A DNA stretch of 41,623 bases from JAJXWB01 sp039808645 (GCA_039808645.1 JBDHTL010000013.1:1-41623); one strand, 5' to 3'. Positions 16,869 to 25,846 are shown, counted from the stretch's first letter. The notes: generated from the sequence alone by a model not told the origin. A program made the numbers and translations.

Positions 16869-18824
16869 ATGAATGCGAATGTCCCGCCGCCCGCCGCGGC
16901 CCCGATCGACGTCGCCGGCCTGAGCGCCGCGATCGCGCGCGCGACCAGCGCGCTGCTCGCGCGCCGCCGCGACGACGGCCACTGGTGTTTCGAGCTCGAG
17001 GCCGACGCCACCATCCCGGCCGAATATGTGCTGATGCGCCATTTCCGCGGCGAGCCCGTGGACGACGAACTCGAGCGCAAGATCGCCGCCTACCTGCGCC
17101 GCATTCAGGGCGAGCACGGCGGCTGGCCGCTGTTCCACAAGGGCGCGTTCGACATGAGCGCGAGCGTGAAGGCCTATTTTGCGCTGAAGATGATCGGCGA
17201 CGACGTCGACGCCCCACACATGAAGCGCGCCCGCGAGGCGATGATTTCGCGCGGAGGAGCGGCCAGGAGCAACGTCTTCACGCGCATCCTGCTCGCGCTC
17301 TACCGGCAGATGCCGTGGTCGGGCGTGCCGGTCGTTCCTGTCGAGGTCATGCTGCTGCCGCGCTGGTTTCCGTTTCATCTGGACAAGGTGAGCTATTGGG
17401 CGCGCACCGTCATGGTTCCGCTGATGGCGCTGACGGCGCTGCGGCCGGCGCCGGTCAACGCGAAAAGAATAGGTGTCGCCGAACTCTTCGTCGTCCCGCC
17501 GGAGCAGGTGACGAACTGGCCGGGCGGGGCGCATCAGAAGGAGCCCTGGACGACGCTGTTTGGCTGGCTCGACAAGGTCCTGCGGATCGCGGAGCCGTGG
17601 TTTCCGAAGGCGACGCGCAAGCGTGCGATCCGGGCGGCCGAGGCCTTCACGCTCGAGCGTCTCAACGGCGTCGACGGGCTCGGCGCCATCTTCCCGGCCA
17701 TGGTCAACAGCCTTCTGATGTTCGATGCGCTCGGCTACGGCGCCGACCATGCGCATGTGAAAGCCGCGCGCGAATCGATCGAGCGGCTGCTCGTCGTCAA
17801 GGACGACGAGGCGTATTGCCAGCCCTGCGTCTCGCCGGTGTGGGACACGGCGCTGGTCGCGCACGCGCTGCTGGAAGCCGGCGATCCGCAATCGCAGGCG
17901 CGCGCCGGCGAGGCGCTCGAATGGCTGAAGCCGCTGCAGGTGCTCGACGTGAAGGGCGACTGGGCCGTGCGGCGGCCCGACGTGCGGCCGGGCGGCTGGG
18001 CCTTCCAATACGCCAACGCCCACTATCCCGACGTCGACGACACAGCCGTCGTCGTCATGGCGATGAACCGTGCGGGCGGCGACTATGACCACGCGATTTC
18101 GCGCGCCCGCGAATGGGTCGAGGGGCTGCAGAGCAAGGATGGCGGCTGGGGCGCCTTCGACGCCGACAACGCCTACCACTACCTCAACAACATTCCCTTC
18201 GCCGACCACGGCGCGCTGCTCGATCCGCCGACGGCGGACGTGTCGGCGCGTTGCGTCTCGATGCTCGCGCAGCTCGGCGCGACGGTCGAGAACAGCCCGG
18301 TTCTCGCGCGCGGCGTCGCCTATTTGTTGAAGCAGCAGGAGAAGGACGGCTCCTGGTATGGCCGCTGGGGCATGAACTATGTCTATGGAACGTGGTCCAC
18401 GCTCTGCGCGCTGAACGCCGCGGGCCTGCCGCCCGATCATGCCGCGATGCGCAGGGCCGTCGACTGGCTCGTCGCGATCCAGAACGCGGACGGCGGCTGG
18501 GGCGAGGACGGCGACAGCTACAAGCTCGACTATCGCGGCTACGAGCAGGCGCCCTCCACCGCCTCGCAGACGGCCTGGGCGCTGCTCGCCTTGATGGCGG
18601 CGGGCGAGCGCGACCATCCGGCTGTCGCGCGCGGGATCGCCTATCTCACGGCGCATCAGGGCGAAGACGGGTTCTGGAACGAGGAGCTGTTCACCGCCAC
18701 GGGTTTCCCGCGCGTCTTCTACCTGCGCTACCACGGCTATTCGAAATTCTTCCCGCTGTGGGCGCTCGCCCGCTATCGCAACCTGTCGGCCAGCAACAGC
18801 CGATCCGTCGCCTACGGAATGTGA
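16869..18824 (+). CDS. shc: Squalene-hopene cyclase
   Basis: This membrane-associated class II triterpene cyclase folds squalene into hopene/diplopterol, the hopanoid skeleton. It is 651 aa, as expected. The protonating acid motif DVDDTA is at 388-393. Several QW repeats are visible: QGEHGGWPLF near 80, GGWAFQYAN at 375, QSKDGGWGAF, QEKDGSWYGRWG, QNADGGWGED, and QGEDGFWNEE. The N-terminus is an Ala/Pro-rich stretch without signal peptide. ATG 16869 is the natural start, although the ribosome-binding site is poor (GAGGCGCAGAG upstream). Its stop overlaps the hpnG start, so the two are co-translated. The squalene synthesis genes hpnCDE are not in this window. Confidence 0.97.
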   Translation: MNANVPPPAAAPIDVAGLSAAIARATSALLARRRDDGHWCFELEADATIPAEYVLMRHFRGEPVDDELERKIAAYLRRIQGEHGGWPLFHKGAFDMSASVKAYFALKMIGDDVDAPHMKRAREAMISRGGAARSNVFTRILLALYRQMPWSGVPVVPVEVMLLPRWFPFHLDKVSYWARTVMVPLMALTALRPAPVNAKRIGVAELFVVPPEQVTNWPGGAHQKEPWTTLFGWLDKVLRIAEPWFPKATRKRAIRAAEAFTLERLNGVDGLGAIFPAMVNSLLMFDALGYGADHAHVKAARESIERLLVVKDDEAYCQPCVSPVWDTALVAHALLEAGDPQSQARAGEALEWLKPLQVLDVKGDWAVRRPDVRPGGWAFQYANAHYPDVDDTAVVVMAMNRAGGDYDHAISRAREWVEGLQSKDGGWGAFDADNAYHYLNNIPFADHGALLDPPTADVSARCVSMLAQLGATVENSPVLARGVAYLLKQQEKDGSWYGRWGMNYVYGTWSTLCALNAAGLPPDHAAMRRAVDWLVAIQNADGGWGEDGDSYKLDYRGYEQAPSTASQTAWALLALMAAGERDHPAVARGIAYLTAHQGEDGFWNEELFTATGFPRVFYLRYHGYSKFFPLWALARYRNLSASNSRSVAYGM

Positions 18825-19492
18825 GCGTGGCGCGCCGCCTGCTGATCGTCGTCGGGCTCAAGCGCGAGGCGCGTCTCGCCGGCAGCGGCGACGTTGCGAC
18901 CGTGTGCAGCGGCGGCGACGTGAGCCTTCTGGAGCAGCGGCTTGCGCGCATCGATCCGGCCGGCCTGATGGGCGTCGTCAGCTTCGGACTGGCGGGCGGG
19001 CTCGATCCGGCGCTGAACGCCGGCGATCTGATGCTGGCGAGCGCGGTCGCGACGCCGCGACGATCCTTCCAGGCCGACGCCGCGCTGACCGATGCGCTCG
19101 CGGCCGCGCTCAAGGCCGCGGGGCTCAGGCTGTCGGACGGGGTTTTCGCGGGCGTGGACGAGGCCGTGCTGACGCCGGAGGACAAGATCGCCCTGCGGCG
19201 CCGGACCGGCGCCGTCGCGGTCGACATGGAAAGCCACGTCGCCGCGCGCTTCGCGGCGGTCTGCAATGCGCCGTTCGCCGCCGTGCGGGCGGTCAGCGAT
19301 CCCGCCGACCGGGCGCTGCCGAAGCTCGCGGCGCAGGCGCTCAGGCCGGACGGCGGCGTCGACTATCGCAAGGTCATCGCGGGATTGGCGCGTGCGCCGC
19401 GAGACCTCGGCCCGCTGATGGCCGCGGGTCGCGATTCGTCTGCCGCCTTCGCGACGCTCAGGCGCGCGGGTCGGGCCTTCGCTTCGCTCTGA
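18821..19492 (+). CDS. hpnG: Hopanoid-associated phosphorylase/nucleosidase HpnG
   Basis: It removes adenine from adenosylhopane to give ribosylhopane (or its phosphate) in side-chain assembly of bacteriohopanetetrol. It is about 223 aa, of the nucleoside phosphorylase superfamily. Key blocks are GLMGVVSFGLAGGLDPALNA and VAVDMESHVAARFAAVCNAP, the latter with the family's active-site Met-Glu, then AVRAVSDPADRALP. The start is uncertain: GTG 18821 overlaps the shc stop by four bases (GTGA), which I prefer; GTG 18827 is also possible. It ends directly against the stop of the convergent small gene at 19493. Confidence 0.92.
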   Translation: MSVARRLLIVVGLKREARLAGSGDVATVCSGGDVSLLEQRLARIDPAGLMGVVSFGLAGGLDPALNAGDLMLASAVATPRRSFQADAALTDALAAALKAAGLRLSDGVFAGVDEAVLTPEDKIALRRRTGAVAVDMESHVAARFAAVCNAPFAAVRAVSDPADRALPKLAAQALRPDGGVDYRKVIAGLARAPRDLGPLMAAGRDSSAAFATLRRAGRAFASL

Positions 19493-19864
19493 TTATTGCT
19501 GGGACCGCGGACGGACGCATTCCGGCGGCCGGAAATAGCCGGAATCCGCGCCGCAGGTCGGCGTCTGCCAGGGATCGCAGTCGAGGCCGTGGCGGCGGAT
19601 GAAGGCCAGACACACCTGATGGCGCTGTTCGAGCGAGCCCGACACGCGAGCGAGGCCGTTGCGGCCGCTCGGCCGTTCGGCCTTGCGGCGCTTCTTCTTG
19701 GCAGGGGCCTTCTGCTCCGGAGCGGGGGAGGCGGCAGGCGAGGGGGCGGCCGCGGCCGGCTTGTCCTGCGCGGCGACGGGCGCGGCGATCGCGACGGCGA
19801 GCGCGCCGGCCAGCGAGAGCCGCAGCAATCGAGCGCGTGCGGACGTAGCTTTGAATCGTGACAT
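19493..19864 (-). CDS. Small secreted protein of unknown function with four conserved-looking cysteines
   Basis: The 123-aa product starts with a clear Sec signal peptide (basic SRFKATSARARLLRL, hydrophobic SLAGALAVAIAAPVA, cleavage near AQ-DK). A Pro/Ala/Lys-rich linker follows (KAPAKKKRRKAERP). The C-terminal ~55 residues hold four Cys (CLAFIRRHGLDCDPW, TPTCGADSGYF, PPECVRP), which could form two disulphides in the periplasm. I do not recognise a family. The ATG at 19864 is chosen because the signal peptide begins there. It lies between hpnG and hpnH, downstream of hpnH on the same strand (74-bp gap), and its TAA abuts the hpnG TGA with no base between. A link to hopanoids is only positional. 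Confidence 0.7.
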   Translation of the reverse strand: MSRFKATSARARLLRLSLAGALAVAIAAPVAAQDKPAAAAPSPAASPAPEQKAPAKKKRRKAERPSGRNGLARVSGSLEQRHQVCLAFIRRHGLDCDPWQTPTCGADSGYFRPPECVRPRSQQ

Positions 19865-19938
19865 GTTCGGTGTGGCCTCCGTGCGTCGCGACAAATTATC
19901 CGGCCCGCCGCGGCCGTTCAATCCGCCGGGTTCGAGCT

Positions 19939-21111
19939 TTACTCCGCCGCGGTCGTCTCGGCCGGGCTTGCGGCCTTGGCGGCGCGGTCCCGCGATTCCT
20001 CCTCGCGCATCTGCGTCAGCGTCTTCTGGACGTTGGCCTGGAAGACGAATTCGGCCGGACGCGCCTTGTCGATCGGGATGTCGGGGGCAAACGCGCCTTC
20101 CGTGTCGATGCCGGCCAGCGCGACCCTGGCCGCTTTCCAGGGCTTGTGGACCGAATCCGTCACCGCCGTCGCCTCGAAGCCGCAGTGGACCATGCAGTTC
20201 GAGCATTTCTCGTACTTGCCGACGCCGTAGGCGTCCCAGTCCGTGCCCTCCATCAGCTCCTTGAAGGTCGAGACCGTTCCTTCGTTCAGCAGATAGCAGG
20301 GTTTCTGCCAGCCGAAGACATTGCGGGTCGGATTGCCCCAGGGGGTGCACTGATAGGTCTGGTTGCCGGCGAGGAAGTCGAGGAACAGGCCGGACTGGTT
20401 GAAGGCCCACTTCCGGCCGCCGCGTCCCTTGCGGAAAATGTCGCGGAACAGCGTCTTAGTGCGCTGCCGGTTGAGGAAGTGCTGCTGGTCGGGCGCGCGC
20501 TCGTAGGCGTAGCCGGGCGAAACCGTGATGCCGTCGACCCCGAGTTCGGTGACCGTATCGAAGAAGGCGGCGATCCGATCGGCCTGCGCCCCGTCGAAGA
20601 AGGTGCAGTTGATGGTGACGCGGAAACCCTTGGACTTCGCGAGCCTGATGGCGTCGACGGCGCGATCGTAGACGCCCTCCTGGCTGACCGCGTGGTCATG
20701 CATCTCCCGGTCGCCGTCGAGATGGATCGACCAGGTGAAATAGGGGCTCGGCCTGTACTGGCCGATCTTCTTCTCGAGCAGCAGCGCATTCGTGCAGAGG
20801 ATGACGAATTTCCTGCGCGCGACGATGCCCTCGACGATCTGCGGCATTTCCTTGTGCAGGAGCGGTTCGCCGCCGGCGATCGAGACGACGGGCGCGCCGC
20901 ATTCGTCGACCGCGCCGAGCGCGTCGGCCACCGACAGGCGCTTGTTGAGGATGGCGTCGGGATAGTCGATCTTGCCGCAGCCGGCGCAGGCGAGGTTGCA
21001 GCGAAACAGCGGCTCCATCATGAGCACGAGCGGATAGCGCTTTCGGCCGGTCAGATGTTGTTTGAGGACGTAGCCGCCGATCTTGGCGACATAGCGCAGG
21101 GGTATGCTCAC
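19939..21111 (-). CDS. hpnH: Adenosylhopane synthase HpnH (radical SAM)
   Basis: It joins the 5'-deoxyadenosyl group to hopene, giving adenosylhopane, the first step to extended hopanoids. It is 390 aa. The radical-SAM cluster motif is CNLACAGCG (Cys38, Cys42, Cys45), followed by VVSIAGGEPLLHKEMPQIVE (SAM-binding GGE). Other family blocks are FTWSIHLDGDREMHDHAV, GITVSPGYAYERAPDQQHFL, and the C-terminal CxxC...C region KCSNCMVHCGFEATAV. A short Ala/Glu-rich tail ends the protein. The start is GTG 21111. It is divergent from hpnN, with about 190 bp shared upstream. Confidence 0.96.
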   Translation of the reverse strand: MSIPLRYVAKIGGYVLKQHLTGRKRYPLVLMMEPLFRCNLACAGCGKIDYPDAILNKRLSVADALGAVDECGAPVVSIAGGEPLLHKEMPQIVEGIVARRKFVILCTNALLLEKKIGQYRPSPYFTWSIHLDGDREMHDHAVSQEGVYDRAVDAIRLAKSKGFRVTINCTFFDGAQADRIAAFFDTVTELGVDGITVSPGYAYERAPDQQHFLNRQRTKTLFRDIFRKGRGGRKWAFNQSGLFLDFLAGNQTYQCTPWGNPTRNVFGWQKPCYLLNEGTVSTFKELMEGTDWDAYGVGKYEKCSNCMVHCGFEATAVTDSVHKPWKAARVALAGIDTEGAFAPDIPIDKARPAEFVFQANVQKTLTQMREEESRDRAAKAASPAETTAAE

Positions 21112-21302
21112 GCGCGGCTCCCGATTTGCAAGCGATCCTCTTAGTAAATAGGGCCATACGGGTCAAATTCGCGTTCCCGGCAGGTTGATCCCGAAAGGTC
21201 CGCTGTGGCGGCGGCCGGCGACGCGTGCTATCGCAGGCATTGTCGGGGAGACGGCGCCCGCGAGGCCCTATTGCGGCCCATGTCCTGGCATACGGGAGAC
21301 GA

Positions 21303-23912
21303 ATGGCGGGTCTGCTCGAGAAAATCGTCCGTTTCTGTACGCTTCGGCCCTGGCTGGTCGTCGGTCTTACTTTGGCGGTTACGCTGGCGGCGGGCGTCTA
21401 TTCGGTCAAGAATTTCGCCATCGACACCAATACGGCCAAGCTGATCTCGCCCGACATCCCCTGGCGGCAGGACGAAATCGCCTACGCCGAGGCATTTCCG
21501 CAATTCGACAATCTGATCGCGGCGGTGATCGACGGGCCGATCCCCGAGGCGGTCGACGTCGCCGCAGACCGGCTGGTCGCGGCCCTGAACGAGCCGGCCG
21601 CGAAGGCGGAAATCCTGCGGGCGTGGCGCCCGGACCGCAACGCCTATCTCGACCGGGAAGGCCTGCTGCTGATGGACAAGCCGGGGCTCGAGGCGGCGCT
21701 GACGGATCTGGTCGCCCGTCGCGACCTGCTCGCCGGGCTTGCCGCCGACCCCAGCCTGCGCGGACTGATGCGACTGATCAGCGGCGCGATGGAAGCCGCG
21801 GAAAAGGACCAGTCGCGCTTCGATCCGTTCCTCCAGCCGCTGGACAAGCTCGCGACCGCGATCGAGGGCGCGCTTTCGGGAAAGCCGAAGCCGCTGTCCT
21901 GGCGGAGCCTGCTCGACAATCGCGAGCCGTCCGTCGGCGACCTGCGCCGGATCGTGCTGATCGAGCCGCGCCTCGACTTCAGCGCGCTGGAGCCGGGCGG
22001 CAAGGCGACCGCAGCGGTGCGCGCGGCCGCCGCGAAGCTCGGGATCGACAGGGCCGGCGAATTCACCTTTCGCCTGACCGGACCCACGCCGCTGGCGGAC
22101 GAGGAGTTCGGCACGGTCGCGGAGAACTACGAGATCAACCTCGCCGCGACGGTCGCGCTGGTGGCGCTCGTGCTGTTCCTGGCGCTGCGCTCGGCCAAGA
22201 TCATCTTCGCGGTGCTGGTCACGCTGTTCGTCGGGCTCGCGATCACGATGGGGATCGGCCTTTTCGCCGTGCACCGCCTCAACCTGATCTCCGTCGCCTT
22301 CGCCGCGCTTTTCATCGGGCTCGGCGTGGATTTCGGCATCCAGTTCGCCACCCGCTACCGCGAGGAGCGCCACAAGACCGACGATCTGAAACGGGCGCTG
22401 GTCTCCGCGATCGGCAACATCGGCTATTCCCTGTCGCTCGCCGCCCTGTCGCTGGTGGCGGGCTTCTTCTGCTTCCTGCCGACCGAGTTCAAAGGCGTGT
22501 CGGAATTGGGACTGATCGCCGGTCTCGGCATGATCGTCGCCTTCGTCACCACCATCGTCTTCCTGCCCGCGCTGCTGACCGTCATCCGGCCGGGAGCGGA
22601 AGCGCAGCCGGTCGAGACGACGTCGCTGGCCGAGGTGGACCGGTGGATCGAGCATCATCGCGGCGCCGTCCTGATCGCCACGGCGCTGGTCGTGCTCGCC
22701 GGCGTGCCGGCGCTGCTGAAACTGCAATTCGATTCCAACCCGATGCATCTGCGCAGCGACAAGGTCGAAAGCGTTTCGACCTTCTACGATCTCGCCCGCG
22801 ATCCGCTGACCGCGCCGAACACGATCTCGATCCTTGCCGCCGATCTCGGCGAGGCGGATGCGCTCGCGGCGCGACTCGCGGCGCAACCGACGGTCGCACG
22901 CGTGATCACGCTCTCGACCTTTCTGCCGCAGGAACAGAAAGAAAAGCTGGCGATGGTCGCCCGGGCGCGCGCGGAACTCGCGCCGGCGCTCGACGCCAGG
23001 CCGGCGCCGGCGCCGAGCGATGCGGAGAACCTGAAGGAGATCGGCGATACGCTGGATCTGCTGGACGTTGCGGAAGGCCAGGGCGCGCCGCCGCCGATGC
23101 AGCATTTCACGCGGGCCGTGACGGCGCTGTCGAAGGCGAACCCGAAGGAGCGCGCCGCGGCGCAGACCGCGATCTTCGCCAATTTCGAGCCGCTGATGCG
23201 CACGCTCGAAACGGCGCTGTCGCCGAGGTCCGTCACCCGCGCCGACATTCCCGACGAGATATCGCGCGACTGGATCGCGAGCGACGGGCGCGCGCGCGTC
23301 GAGGTCTTTCCCAGGGAGGAGACGCGCGACAACGAGGCGCTGGCGAAATTCGCCGCCGACGTGCGCGCCGTGGCGCCGCGCGCGACCGGCGCCCCGATCA
23401 CGGTCGTGGAGGCCGGCAAGACGATCGTGCGCGCCTTCGCGGAGGCCGGCGCGCTCGCCTTCGTCGCGATCTTCATCATCCTCTACATCGCGATGCGCAG
23501 CGTGAAGGATGTGGCGCTGGCGCTCGGGCCGCTCGTTCTGGCCGGCGTGATGAGCCTGGAAGCGGCGCAGCTTCTGGGCATGTCGCTCGACTTCGCCAAC
23601 ATCATCGCGTTGCCGCTGATGTTCGCCGTCGGCGTGGCCTTTCACATCTATTACCTGATCGCCTGGCGGAAGGGCGTGTCCGACCTGCTTGCGTCGAGCC
23701 TGACGCGCGCGATCTTCTTTTCCTCGCTGACGACCGGCATCGCTTTCGGCAGCCTATGCCTGTCCTCGCACCCCGGCACGGCCGGAATGGGCAAGCTGCT
23801 CGCCATTTCGCTGTTCTTCACTTTGCTGGCGGCCTTCGTCATCGTGCCGGCCTTCCTCGGCCCGCCGCCCGACATCGACGATCTCGCGCGAGATGCGAAG
23901 CGCGACGTCTGA
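21303..23912 (+). CDS. hpnN: Hopanoid-associated RND-family transporter HpnN
   Basis: An inner-membrane RND/MmpL-type protein that moves hopanoids to the outer membrane. It is 869 aa. It has the duplicated RND layout: TM1 at ~16-35 (PWLVVGLTLAVTLAAGVYSV), a large periplasmic domain to ~275, five TMs to ~465 (INLAATVALVALVLFLALRS, then ALFIGLGVDFGIQFATRYRE with the conserved Asp). A second half begins ~490 (GAVLIATALVVLAGVPALLK) with another periplasmic domain and TM bundle (LAFVAIFIILYIAMRS, and IIALPLMFAVGVAFHIYYLI). ATG 21303 has GGGAGA about 6 bases upstream; longer upstream starts have none. Its last ~160 bases overlap the convergent MgtC-like gene. Confidence 0.95.
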   Translation: MAGLLEKIVRFCTLRPWLVVGLTLAVTLAAGVYSVKNFAIDTNTAKLISPDIPWRQDEIAYAEAFPQFDNLIAAVIDGPIPEAVDVAADRLVAALNEPAAKAEILRAWRPDRNAYLDREGLLLMDKPGLEAALTDLVARRDLLAGLAADPSLRGLMRLISGAMEAAEKDQSRFDPFLQPLDKLATAIEGALSGKPKPLSWRSLLDNREPSVGDLRRIVLIEPRLDFSALEPGGKATAAVRAAAAKLGIDRAGEFTFRLTGPTPLADEEFGTVAENYEINLAATVALVALVLFLALRSAKIIFAVLVTLFVGLAITMGIGLFAVHRLNLISVAFAALFIGLGVDFGIQFATRYREERHKTDDLKRALVSAIGNIGYSLSLAALSLVAGFFCFLPTEFKGVSELGLIAGLGMIVAFVTTIVFLPALLTVIRPGAEAQPVETTSLAEVDRWIEHHRGAVLIATALVVLAGVPALLKLQFDSNPMHLRSDKVESVSTFYDLARDPLTAPNTISILAADLGEADALAARLAAQPTVARVITLSTFLPQEQKEKLAMVARARAELAPALDARPAPAPSDAENLKEIGDTLDLLDVAEGQGAPPPMQHFTRAVTALSKANPKERAAAQTAIFANFEPLMRTLETALSPRSVTRADIPDEISRDWIASDGRARVEVFPREETRDNEALAKFAADVRAVAPRATGAPITVVEAGKTIVRAFAEAGALAFVAIFIILYIAMRSVKDVALALGPLVLAGVMSLEAAQLLGMSLDFANIIALPLMFAVGVAFHIYYLIAWRKGVSDLLASSLTRAIFFSSLTTGIAFGSLCLSSHPGTAGMGKLLAISLFFTLLAAFVIVPAFLGPPPDIDDLARDAKRDV

Positions 23913-24338
23913 ATCCTGCGCGACGGCGCGGCGCAGGCTGTCGTCGATGCGCGGGCGCCAGGCGAGCGCGAATATCGTCGCGATGATCGCGACCCCGACG
24001 AAACGGCTGGCGCCGACGCCGCACGCCATGCCGAAGGCGAAGGCGGCGACGAGCGCGTGCGCGGGCTCCGTTGGCCGGCGCCAACCGCCGATCGTCACCG
24101 TGAGCGTGAGATATTTTGCGATCGCGACCGCGCAGGTCGCGCATGTCAACGGCCAGAACCACACGCTGTTCGCGAGCCCGGACAATTGCAGCTCGATGCC
24201 GAGGACCGCGCCGAGCGCGGCCCAGAAGGCGCACGGCGCCCAGCCCGCCGAGAGATCGCGCATGTTCCGGTCGAGGCCGAGGCTCGCCCCGAGCAACGCC
24301 GCCCACAAAACGCTCAACGCCACGCCACGATCCCCCAT
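23754..24338 (-). CDS. MgtC-like small membrane protein (tentative), 3' end antisense to hpnN
   Basis: The first ~130 of 194 residues look like an integral membrane protein of the MgtC/SapB kind: VALSVLWAALLGASLGLDRN (compare GLEREYRGKPAGLRTH in MgtC) and AGWAPCAFWAALGAVLGIEL, then VWFWPLTCATCAVAIAKYLT and ALVAAFAFGMACGVGASRFV. From about residue 142 on, the frame runs antisense into the last 159 bases of hpnN and becomes charged, low-complexity sequence (RRAEEGRHDDEGRQQSEEQR), which looks accidental. MgtC proteins act in magnesium starvation or virulence; whether this one does is unknown. ATG 24338 is a fair start, with a weak ribosome-binding site. The family match is by pattern only. Confidence 0.55.
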   Translation of the reverse strand: MGDRGVALSVLWAALLGASLGLDRNMRDLSAGWAPCAFWAALGAVLGIELQLSGLANSVWFWPLTCATCAVAIAKYLTLTVTIGGWRRPTEPAHALVAAFAFGMACGVGASRFVGVAIIATIFALAWRPRIDDSLRRAVAQDSDVALRISREIVDVGRRAEEGRHDDEGRQQSEEQRNGEQLAHSGRAGVRGQA

Positions 24339-24479
24339 GTGGTTACCAGATCATTAACATGACGCGCGCGGTTAAGACATTGTTTGGATTCATTTTGGTT
24401 AATGCTGTTTCGTCCGCCTTTGTTCCGGCGCGATTCTGAGGCTAGTCTCGGCGGGTCCGATCCAGGCGGAGAGCGGTCG

Positions 24480-24929
24480 ATGATCAGTCCGACAAGAGCT
24501 CTGGCGTTTGGCGCAGCGCTCGCCATCGCGACGCCGGCGCTGGCCTTCGAGCCCTGGGGCGTGTGGGTGCGCGAATCCAGCGGCACCTCGTTCGACTTCT
24601 ACAATTGCGCCGGCAAGCTTTGCGCCAAGGTGATCGGCGTCTCCAAGCCCGAAGAAAAGAAAGCGGTCGGCACGGTGATCCTGCGCAACGCCGTGCTCGA
24701 CAAGGAAGGCGTCTGGCGCGGCGACATCTTCAACACCGAGGACGGCAAGACCTATCAAGGCGGCGTGAAGCTCGAGAAGGCGGACGAGCTGACTCTCGAA
24801 GGCTGCCTGATCGCCTTCCTGTGCAAGAGCGAAACCTGGAAGCGCGCGGAGGACCAGACGAAGGCCTCGACGCCGGGCGGCAAGCCGGCCATGCCGGCGC
24901 CTTCGCCGAAGCCCGGGCTCGGACACTAG
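24480..24929 (+). CDS. DUF2147 secreted protein
   Basis: A 149-aa periplasmic protein with a Sec signal peptide (MISPTRALAFGAALAIATPA, cleavage after ALA) and one DUF2147 domain. The domain shows PWGVWVRESSGTSFDFYNC, then AGKLCAKVIGVSKPEEKKAV, WRGDIFNTEDGKTYQGGVKL, and LEGCLIAFLCKSETWKR. Paired Cys in the N-terminal and C-terminal halves (NCAGKLC, GCLIAFLC) suggest disulphides. A Pro/Gly/Lys tail of about 25 residues follows. ATG 24480 is chosen because the signal peptide starts here and GGAGAG lies 8-9 bases upstream. The biochemical role of DUF2147 is not established. It is divergent from the MgtC-like gene. Confidence 0.88.
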   Translation: MISPTRALAFGAALAIATPALAFEPWGVWVRESSGTSFDFYNCAGKLCAKVIGVSKPEEKKAVGTVILRNAVLDKEGVWRGDIFNTEDGKTYQGGVKLEKADELTLEGCLIAFLCKSETWKRAEDQTKASTPGGKPAMPAPSPKPGLGH

Positions 24930-25090
24930 ATCGGCCCGCTCGTGCGCGGAATCCCGCGAAAAGCGACTTCCGCCTGTTCGGCCCGCGCGCGCTGCGCAGA
25001 ACCCCGGCGCAGGCCGCGCTTGCGCGAAACGATATTGTGAAGCCCGTTTTGCCCCTGCTCTAATGCTCCCACAGCAAGGGAGCGAAACAC

Positions 25091-25846
25091 ATGGTCGATC
25101 TTTCCGGCAAATTCGCCGTCATCACCGGCGCGGCGTCCGGCATCGGCGCCGCCACGGCGACGCTGTTCGCCGAGCGCGGCGCGCGCGTCCTGGCGGTGGA
25201 CCGGCCGGAATCGGCGATCCTGACCGCCCACGAGGGCAATGGCGCGGTGAGCGTGCTGGCGCAGAGCGTGGCCGACGACGATGCGCCCGAGCGGATCGTG
25301 AACGCCGCGCTCGAAATATTCGGCGCGATCGACATTCTCTTCAACAACGCCGGCGTCTCGAACCGTTCGCTCGCGGCGGAGACGACGGACGCCGACTGGG
25401 ACCGCGTGTTCGCGGTCAACGTGCGCGCGCCTTTCCGCATTTCTCGCGCCGCTATTCCGCATCTCGTCAGGCGCGCCGAGGAGAAGGGGCGCGCTCGGAT
25501 CATCTGCACCGCGTCGGTCATGGCGTTCGATACGGATATCGGCCTTGCGGCCTATACGGCCTCCAAGCACGGCGTCGCGGGACTGACCAAGACGCTGGCG
25601 CTCGAACTCGGCAAGCACAAGGTGACGGCGAATTACATCCTGCCCGGCGCGATCGAGACCGGCATGACGCAGGCCTCTTTCGCCGACCCGTTCGTGCGCG
25701 GCGTGTGGGAGAAGAAGGCGGCGCTGCGCCGCCTCGGCCAGCCGATCGACATGGCGCGCGCCGCATTGCTGCTGGCCAGCGACGAGGCCGATTTCATCAC
25801 CGGCCACGGGCTGGTGGCGGACGGCGGGCTGACGCTGCGGACGTGA
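25091..25846 (+). CDS. Short-chain dehydrogenase/reductase
   Basis: A classical cytoplasmic SDR of 251 aa. The cofactor motif TGAASGIG is at 12-19; Asp37 after the second beta strand suggests NAD(H) preference. NNAG is at 85-88, and the catalytic residues are Ser142 (CTASVMAF), Tyr155 and Lys159 (YTASKHG). The C-terminus has ITGHGLVADGGLTLRT, as in FabG-like and sugar or alcohol SDRs. ATG 25091 follows AGGGAGCGAAACAC, a good ribosome-binding site. The substrate is unknown; it stands alone between DUF2147 and the aldo/keto reductase. About 160 bp on either side show no gene. Confidence 0.9.
   Translation: MVDLSGKFAVITGAASGIGAATATLFAERGARVLAVDRPESAILTAHEGNGAVSVLAQSVADDDAPERIVNAALEIFGAIDILFNNAGVSNRSLAAETTDADWDRVFAVNVRAPFRISRAAIPHLVRRAEEKGRARIICTASVMAFDTDIGLAAYTASKHGVAGLTKTLALELGKHKVTANYILPGAIETGMTQASFADPFVRGVWEKKAALRRLGQPIDMARAALLLASDEADFITGHGLVADGGLTLRT

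Noticed and set aside
14805..18734. One 1309-codon minus-strand frame apparently joining korC to a long N-terminal part
   Set aside because: The upstream portion is antisense to shc; GTG 16577 has a strong ribosome-binding site and matches the protein family start.
21228..23645. 805-codon minus-strand frame
   Set aside because: Antisense to hpnN, with composition typical of a GC shadow and no recognisable domain.
24930..25090. Possible small gene or RNA between DUF2147 and the SDR
   Set aside because: No start with ribosome-binding site, no hairpin-plus-T run and no tRNA-like fold was seen; only the SDR upstream region can be supported.
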